35,728 bases of DNA from Planctomycetota bacterium (GTDB lineage Bacteria; Planctomycetota; Phycisphaerae; Phycisphaerales; SM1A02): NCBI GenBank assembly GCA_024226535.1, contig JAAELP010000230.1, positions 1 through 35,728 of the forward strand, in the 5' to 3' direction. The notes beneath the pieces are model-generated. The model saw only the letters and a program-made list of their open reading frames with translations. It was not told the origin of the DNA and did not search any database. Positions within the stretch are counted from its first letter, which is position 1. Each line of letters opens with the position of its first letter. This document shows, in pieces, positions 31,312-35,728 of this stretch. The position numbers and the translations under genes were made by a program.

Positions 31312-32892
31312 TCAGTGGCCGTGGCCGGCGTGTGAACCGAGTCCGCTGGTGACGATCTTCGCCTTCAGCTCGAACGCGCCTCTTCGCACATAGCGCTCAC
31401 CCGCCTCGAGTCCGGAGAGCACGACGACGGTGGCATGGTCCGATCGACCGAGTTCGACCGGCACGGCGACGAAGTCCTCGCCTTCGCGCACGAACACGAC
31501 GTTCCGCTCGTCCAGGATCTGCACGGCGTCCTTCGCGATGACGACCGGAGACTCCGTCGAGCCGACATCGACGTGCACCTGGACGTACAGGCCCGGCCTC
31601 AACACGCCCTCCGGATTCGGCAGCGCGAGCCGGGCCTGGGCCGTGCGGGTCTGCGGATCGATGACTGGCGACACGTACTGGATCGTGCCCCGAACTTCCG
31701 GGAGATTCAGCCCGGGATCGACGCGGACCGCCTGTCCGGTCCGGATGGAGTGGAGGTCCTTCTGATACACGCTGAAGCGGACCCACACGCTGGATGTATC
31801 CACCACGGCCATGACGCTCGCGTCGGCGTTCACCTTCTCACCGAGCGTCATGTGCTTGGTCGTGACGTACCCGCTGATCGGAGCCCGCAGTGCGTACCAG
31901 CCGAGCCGCTCATCGGTCCCGAGCGTCTCGAGGATGGAGGGAATCTCCCCGTGACCACAGTTCGGATCGTCGCAGAGACACGGCTCGAGACCGGCCGCTT
32001 GCGGCACGAGCGTCACGAGGCGCTCGATGACCCCTCCCTCGACGCCGAGCAGACGCAGTTGCTGCTCCGCGGAAACCGCCTCGAACTCGGCGACCTGGCG
32101 CTTCCTCGCTGCTTCGGTGTACTGAACGAGCGATTGGTACCGGGCGATGTCCTTTCCCGCGGTGAAGGCGGCTTGCGCTTTCTTGAACGCGGACTCGGCC
32201 TCGATGTAGTCGCTCTCGCTGGCGATGTTCTTCGCCAGGAGCGTGCGCTCACGCTCGAATGCCTTGCCGGCCGCGAGGTACTCGGCGTAGGCCGTCACCA
32301 GGGCGCCGCGGAACTCGCCCATCTCCGCATCGTCGAACTGCTGCAACTCGTCGACGCCGAGGTCGTCATCCAGGATGGCCAGCATCTTGTGCGTCGTCTC
32401 GAGTATCTCCAGGGCCCGAGGCAGCTCGATCTGGCAGCACCCGACCTCGGCGCGAGCGGAGAAGAAGTCGAGCTTGGCCTGCGCAAGCTCGCCGCTCTCG
32501 ATCCACGCCAGCGCCTGGCCCGCCTCGACGTGCTCGCCGAGACTGGTCTTGACCTCGCGGACGATCCCGCCGGCCCGCGGAACGATGTGCACCATGCGGT
32601 CCTCGTTGGCGATGATCTCTCCGGGGAAGGTCACGTCCATGCCGATCGTCCCGGGGCCGGCGGTCGCGAATTCCACGTTCAACTGCCGGCTCTGCTCGGG
32701 TGTCAGCTCTACGTGGCCCAACTCATCCTCGGCATGAGCGTCCACCGTGGCAACGACATCCTCGGACTGATCGTCGCTGACGTGCGCGTCGTCGCTGGCA
32801 TGGTCATGCCCGTCAGCCTGAGGCTGCTTACGGCCGCAACCGCCGAGCACGAGCGCCACCGCGAGGACGGTGAGACGAAGTACGTGGATCAT
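31312..32892 (-). CDS. Efflux RND periplasmic adaptor lipoprotein (CusB/CzcB type)
   Basis: A 526-residue membrane-fusion protein. A lipobox (LALVLGGC region, Cys at 19) anchors it. A His/Asp-rich stretch follows (GHDHASDDAHVSDDQ, to about residue 60), and the C-terminus ends GSHAGHGH; both could bind metal. The lipoyl-type halves are VHIVPRAGGIVREVKTSLGE and YALRAPISGYVTTKHMTLGE, around a long alpha-hairpin (about 140-290). Unusual is a Cys cluster CLCDDPNCGHGE at about residue 315, just before the second lipoyl half. The start overlaps the outer-membrane factor stop as ATGA (32892-32889). It links the RND pump to the TolC-type channel. Confidence 0.92.
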   Translation of the reverse strand: MIHVLRLTVLAVALVLGGCGRKQPQADGHDHASDDAHVSDDQSEDVVATVDAHAEDELGHVELTPEQSRQLNVEFATAGPGTIGMDVTFPGEIIANEDRMVHIVPRAGGIVREVKTSLGEHVEAGQALAWIESGELAQAKLDFFSARAEVGCCQIELPRALEILETTHKMLAILDDDLGVDELQQFDDAEMGEFRGALVTAYAEYLAAGKAFERERTLLAKNIASESDYIEAESAFKKAQAAFTAGKDIARYQSLVQYTEAARKRQVAEFEAVSAEQQLRLLGVEGGVIERLVTLVPQAAGLEPCLCDDPNCGHGEIPSILETLGTDERLGWYALRAPISGYVTTKHMTLGEKVNADASVMAVVDTSSVWVRFSVYQKDLHSIRTGQAVRVDPGLNLPEVRGTIQYVSPVIDPQTRTAQARLALPNPEGVLRPGLYVQVHVDVGSTESPVVIAKDAVQILDERNVVFVREGEDFVAVPVELGRSDHATVVVLSGLEAGERYVRRGAFELKAKIVTSGLGSHAGHGH

Positions 32893-34271
32893 TGGTCGAT
32901 TCCTTGTGTCTGGTCGACGTCGTGCAATGGCGCACCAATGAGGCGCTCGGCGGCGATGACGGCGAGGTGGTACGTGATGAGGGCATCGGTCAGCTCACGC
33001 CGCGTATCGAAGAGCGTGCGCTCAGCGTCGAGCAGGTCGATCGCTCCGATCTTCCCCTGACGAAACGCCTCCGCCGCCGCCTCGAACGCACGCACGGCGC
33101 TGGGGAGAATCTCGTCCCGGGTCGTGTGCGCCGTGACGAACGCCGTGTCGAGGACCTGGATCGCTTCGGCGACGGCCGTTCGGACCTGCACTCGGGTGGC
33201 GTCTTCGAGGCGACCGCCTTGCAGGACCCGGAGTCGAGCCGCCTGGATTCCGCCCTGGTTCTGATCGAAGACGGGCAACGGCAACGAGAGGCCGGCGACG
33301 AACGCCGTCTCATCGATCTCGTTGAAGTACCGCACGCCGCCGGCGACCGTCAGGTTCGGCACGCGCTGTGCCAGTGCAAGCTCGACCTCGGCCTGGCGAA
33401 GCGCCGCCTCCGCCGACCATCTCGCGATATCCGGGTTCTCCTCGACGCGTTCGAGCAGCGACTCGAACGTCGGCGGCGCCTCGGTGTGATCGAGATCTCC
33501 GGAGAGGCCGTCGAACCGAGGATCGGTGCTCCCCCAGTTCGACGCCAGACGGATGCGGGCCGCCGCGACTTCCCGGATCGCCCGCTCTCGCGCCAACCTG
33601 GCCTTGGCGAACTCCACCCGCGCCTTGGTCCGTTCGACCGGTGAGATCTTGCCCGCGTCCACCCGCTCGCCCACGGTGTCGTAGACCCTCTGCGCAAGCC
33701 CCAGCGTCTCGTCAGCGATCCGCGAACGTTGCTCCGCGGCGAGAAGGCCCACGAAGTCGGCGGCCGTCTTGCTGAGGACATCGATCCGCCTGATCTCGTA
33801 CTCCCAGCCGGCGATGCGCGCCTCGTGCTCACCGACCCTCCGGCGTTTGACACGCTTGCCGCCAAGCTCGATGAGTTGGCTCAGTACGAGCGTCGTCTCG
33901 AGTTGGTCCGTGCCGCCGACCGCGCCGGTGCCGCCGAAGTTCTCGAACTCGACGGCGAGTTCGGGATTCGGCCAGCGTCCGGCCTGGAGCGCCTCGGCCT
34001 CGCGGGCCCGGACTTCGTAGCCCGTCGCAGCGAGGTCCGGGCTCCCGCGCAGGGCGGCCGCAAGCGCGTCGCGGAGCGACACGGTGCCGGTCGGCTCGAC
34101 CGGAGCTGGCGCCGCGGCCGTCGCATCCGGTGACCGCGCAGGACGGACCGCCGGGAGCCGGCCTCCGAGAGGGCGCGGCTCGGGCCAGGCCGAGTCGTCC
34201 AACGGTCCCGGGGCGCATCCGCCGACCACGATCGCCGACGACACGATGCCGCAGATAGCTCTGCTTCTCAT
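32889..34271 (-). CDS. TolC-family outer-membrane efflux channel (CusC/CzcC type)
   Basis: A 460-residue lipoprotein channel. The signal carries a lipobox (VVGGC, Cys at 19). The mature part is the OEP repeat: LRDALAAALRGSPDLAATGY, GRWPNPELAVEFENFGG and ETTLVLSQLIELGGKRVKRR in the first half; a second, similar block includes VPNLTVAGGVRYFNEIDETA, LSLPLPVFDQNQGGIQAARL and GAIDLLDAERTLFDTRRELT. ATG 34271 was taken because the frame upstream has no signal-like sequence. A perfect 10-base palindrome GAGGATCCTC (34275-34284) lies just before the start and covers the only Shine-Dalgarno-like GAGG, so it might modulate translation. It is coupled to the adaptor by ATGA. Confidence 0.92.
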   Translation of the reverse strand: MRSRAICGIVSSAIVVGGCAPGPLDDSAWPEPRPLGGRLPAVRPARSPDATAAAPAPVEPTGTVSLRDALAAALRGSPDLAATGYEVRAREAEALQAGRWPNPELAVEFENFGGTGAVGGTDQLETTLVLSQLIELGGKRVKRRRVGEHEARIAGWEYEIRRIDVLSKTAADFVGLLAAEQRSRIADETLGLAQRVYDTVGERVDAGKISPVERTKARVEFAKARLARERAIREVAAARIRLASNWGSTDPRFDGLSGDLDHTEAPPTFESLLERVEENPDIARWSAEAALRQAEVELALAQRVPNLTVAGGVRYFNEIDETAFVAGLSLPLPVFDQNQGGIQAARLRVLQGGRLEDATRVQVRTAVAEAIQVLDTAFVTAHTTRDEILPSAVRAFEAAAEAFRQGKIGAIDLLDAERTLFDTRRELTDALITYHLAVIAAERLIGAPLHDVDQTQGIDQ

Positions 34272-34387
34272 GAAGAGGATCCTCGTCACAAAAGGAGCGC
34301 AGCGCACGCTTGCTGGGGAGGTGCGTGGCGACACGACCCACGAGTAGCCGGTGACTCGCGCATCGTGTGCTCGATTCGTAACGAGGC

Positions 34388-34816
34388 TCAGACGATCAGA
34401 ACGATCGTCCGGAGTTGCCGTAGTTGCTGGCCGATCCCGGGCGGCGGGCGCGGCAGCACGGCGATCGACGTGCACGCGTTCGGCGACGCGAGCGGCTCTT
34501 CATACCACGGCACGCAGTCGAAGGCGCTCGCAAGCCTCCCCTTCTGCTCGTCGCGGTTCAGCGTCGCGGTGACCGTGGAACCGAGGAACGTGTCCTCGCA
34601 GGGGCACGCCGAGCACCAGCACGACTCGTCGGAGTCGTGATCGTGCTCGCTTTCCGTGACCGTCTCGCAATGGCCATGGTCGCAGACAAGCTCCAACTGA
34701 GCCTGGCCGTGGGGATCGCGGCAGAGGACCGCGCCGCCCGCAACGAATGCGAGGTTGACGAGGTATGCCGCGACCATGAGCAGGCACAACGCGGGATGGG
34801 CTCTTCGGTGACGCAT
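34388..34816 (-). CDS. Cys/His-rich exported small protein heading the metal-efflux operon
   Basis: A 142-residue protein with an N-terminal signal or anchor (ALCLLMVAAYLVNLAFVAGG). The mature part is rich in metal-binding residues: Cys32, Cys45, Cys50, HDHDSDE, then Cys66, 68, 71 and 73 (CWCSACPCEDTFLGS), and Cys99. The C-terminus is Pro-rich. Small proteins with a similar LC...HGxxxxE...C-PC-x-D pattern are, from memory, found beside heavy-metal RND operons; no family name is claimed. It lies 116 bases before the channel gene in the same direction and is preceded by a -10-like TATACT, so it is probably the first gene of the operon. A periplasmic metal-binding or sensing function is inferred from composition and place. 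Confidence 0.72.
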   Translation of the reverse strand: MRHRRAHPALCLLMVAAYLVNLAFVAGGAVLCRDPHGQAQLELVCDHGHCETVTESEHDHDSDESCWCSACPCEDTFLGSTVTATLNRDEQKGRLASAFDCVPWYEEPLASPNACTSIAVLPRPPPGIGQQLRQLRTIVLIV

Positions 34817-34828
34817 GCCGGCGGCGTG

Positions 34829-34834
34829 AGTATA
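34829..34834 (-). promoter_or_regulatory. Putative -10 element TATACT for the efflux operon
   Basis: On the minus strand CATATACTCACGCC places the hexamer 12 bases before the ATG at 34816, so the leader would be about 5 bases. It matches the TATACT before the acyltransferase gene at 5082-5087. Confidence 0.45.
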
Positions 34835-34938
34835 TGCCTCATCGGCGGAGTGTTCTCCGGGCTTGACCCCGGATCCGCCACGCTGCCCCCCGCTTCGTGG
34901 TCACCGGCGCGCGGCCGAACATCGAGGCCGCCAGACAG

Positions 34939-34944
34939 TAGAAT
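34939..34944 (+). promoter_or_regulatory. Putative -10 element TAGAAT
   Basis: AGTAGAATGCCCGG lies about 60 bases before the ATG at 35004, so this gene would have a leader of about 50 bases. It shares the TAGAATGCC string with 1134 and 26832. Confidence 0.4.
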
Positions 34945-35003
34945 GCCCGGTTCGTCGGCGCGCCGGGTCGACACATGCGAACGTTGAAGAGAAAGGCAGT
35001 GAG

Positions 35004-35390
35004 ATGATCGAAGAACTCTTGAAGGAACTCCTCTCCGAGAAGGGCTCGTCGTGGGTCGGGATGCTGACGAGCAAGCTCGGCTTCAGCACCGAGCAGGCCG
35101 AGGGCTTCGTGCCCGCCGCGCTGGAGAAGGTCGTCGGGCTCTTCTCGAGCGGCAAGGTCGACGTGGCGGACGGACTCGACGCCGGCAAGATCCTGTCGAA
35201 GCTCGACCCGGGTGAGATCGGCAAGAAGGTCGGCGTTGACGCCGACAAGGCGAAGGAAGGCCTGGAGGGGCTGATCCCCAACGTCGTCTCCTCGGTCGAG
35301 GAGAAGGCAGGCGGCGCCGACGGCCTGCTGTCGATGCTCGGCAAGGGCGGCGTCGGTGATGCCCTCGGCAAGCTCGGGAAGCTCTTCTAG
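35004..35390 (+). CDS. Small helical Gly/Lys-rich protein, function unknown
   Basis: A 128-residue protein without signal peptide or Cys. It is helical and repetitive: MIEELLKELLSEKGSSWVGM, LTSKLGFSTEQAEGFVPAAL, LSKLDPGEIGKKVGVDADKA, and a Gly-rich end (LLSMLGKGGVGDALGKLGKL). The pattern of short amphipathic helices ending in Gly-rich LGKGG repeats recalls small YidB/DUF2780-like proteins of unknown function; this is a resemblance only. ATG 35004 follows GAGAAAGGCAGTGAG, a fair ribosome site. It is divergent from the metal-efflux operon across a gap of about 190 bases and may share regulation with it. Confidence 0.75.
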   Translation: MIEELLKELLSEKGSSWVGMLTSKLGFSTEQAEGFVPAALEKVVGLFSSGKVDVADGLDAGKILSKLDPGEIGKKVGVDADKAKEGLEGLIPNVVSSVEEKAGGADGLLSMLGKGGVGDALGKLGKLF

Positions 35391-35728
35391 CAGACCGGCA
35401 TTCGTAGACGGCTTCGAAGGATTCCACGCGTGCGATCCAGAGCGCGCGTGAGACGTTGAGGCGCGCCTCTCCATGTCCGATAACCGAGAGTGAAGACGCG
35501 GCCGCGGCGGTTTGCGTTCTCCGGTGGGCAGGGAGACAATCGCCGCGCGACCATTTCGGGCAACGGCCGACAGGCCTCTGCCCCGTATGGAACGTGTCAA
35601 TGAGAATGAGGCGCGCATAGTCATTAAATGGGCGCCAGCGCCGGTGATTCGCTGCGTGTTTCGCGGCGATCCACGACCGCCGCGTCGATGGGCGCCTCCT
35701 GCGCCGCGACCAAGGGGAGACGAGGCCC
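35391..35728. other. 338-base region without a supported gene
   Basis: No confident gene is seen up to the window edge. A CACGCG...CGCGTG inverted repeat follows the last gene, without a T-run. GACAATCGCCGC near 35536 resembles the TACAATCGCC element at 12575, and from ATG 35587 a plus-strand frame stays open to the edge (MERVNENEARIVIKWAPAPV...). This could be the start of a gene continuing to the right, but the evidence is weak. Confidence 0.4.

Noticed and set aside
29775..33060. Two long plus-strand open frames opposite the RND pump and adaptor genes
   Set aside because: They mirror real efflux genes and have Asp/Arg/His-rich shadow composition with no known domain.
35083..35624. Minus-strand frames at the right edge
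   Set aside because: They run antisense to the small Gly/Lys-rich protein gene and into the gap without a recognisable domain or ribosome site.
1..35728. tRNA, rRNA, riboswitch or CRISPR loci
   Set aside because: No cloverleaf-like sequence, rRNA core, known riboswitch core or regular repeat-spacer array was recognised by reading. A covariance-model scan (tRNAscan/Infernal) would be the decisive test and could overturn this.

Overview
This is a high-GC (about two thirds G+C by eye), gene-dense chromosomal window from a Gram-negative-type bacterium. It has many lipoproteins, a TolC/RND efflux system, an ECF-type sigma factor with a zinc anti-sigma, two GH130 proteins and an IS66 end. The gene content and the small DinB, GTPase and sigma genes suggest Planctomycetota or a related environmental phylum. 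No rRNA or marker gene is present, so this is an inference. No tRNA, rRNA or CRISPR array was recognised.

Layout. Positions 1-1160 are decayed DNA: the right end of an IS66-type element sits inside a CocE/PepX-type hydrolase pseudogene, followed by a fragment copied from the start of a DinB gene. Positions 1163-2763 hold a TGS-domain GTPase and the intact DinB gene. On the minus strand, 5074-2730 encodes an acyltransferase with inserted ankyrin repeats, coupled by ATGA to a methyltransferase. Positions 5204-10182 form a sugar-metabolism cassette: a GT4 glycosyltransferase fused to a predicted alpha/alpha-barrel domain, a GH130 gene behind it, and a second, longer GH130 gene divergent from it. 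Positions 10250-12524 hold a lone CZB zinc-sensor domain protein and a DEAD-box RNA helicase. Positions 12613-15813 are a compact ferrous-iron operon: a DtxR regulator fused to two FeoA domains, then FeoB split into a separate G protein and a membrane permease, joined by 8- and 4-base overlaps.

Positions 15982-22962 hold mostly exported proteins of unknown function: a membrane protein and a secreted partner on the plus strand, then a histone-H1-like basic protein, a coiled-coil lipoprotein, an intradiol-dioxygenase-like lipoprotein and a TPR lipoprotein on the minus strand. Positions 23016-26243 hold a divergent acyl-CoA dehydrogenase and a guanine-deaminase-like amidohydrolase that seems to lack two catalytic acids. 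Positions 26304-27765 hold a broken NTF2-like gene and a sigma/anti-sigma pair. Positions 28176-34816 are a minus-strand heavy-metal efflux operon (RND pump, adaptor, outer-membrane factor) headed by a small Cys/His-rich exported protein. A small glycine/lysine-rich protein gene (35004-35390) and a gene-poor edge close the window.

Two cross-cutting observations: (1) a recurrent -10-like motif (TAGAAT, TAAAAT or TACAAT followed by GCC/GCG/CGCC, plus TATACT variants) lies before many genes, and at several it is only 6-8 bases from the ATG, which implies leaderless mRNAs; (2) tight ATGA stop/start overlaps occur in at least four gene pairs.
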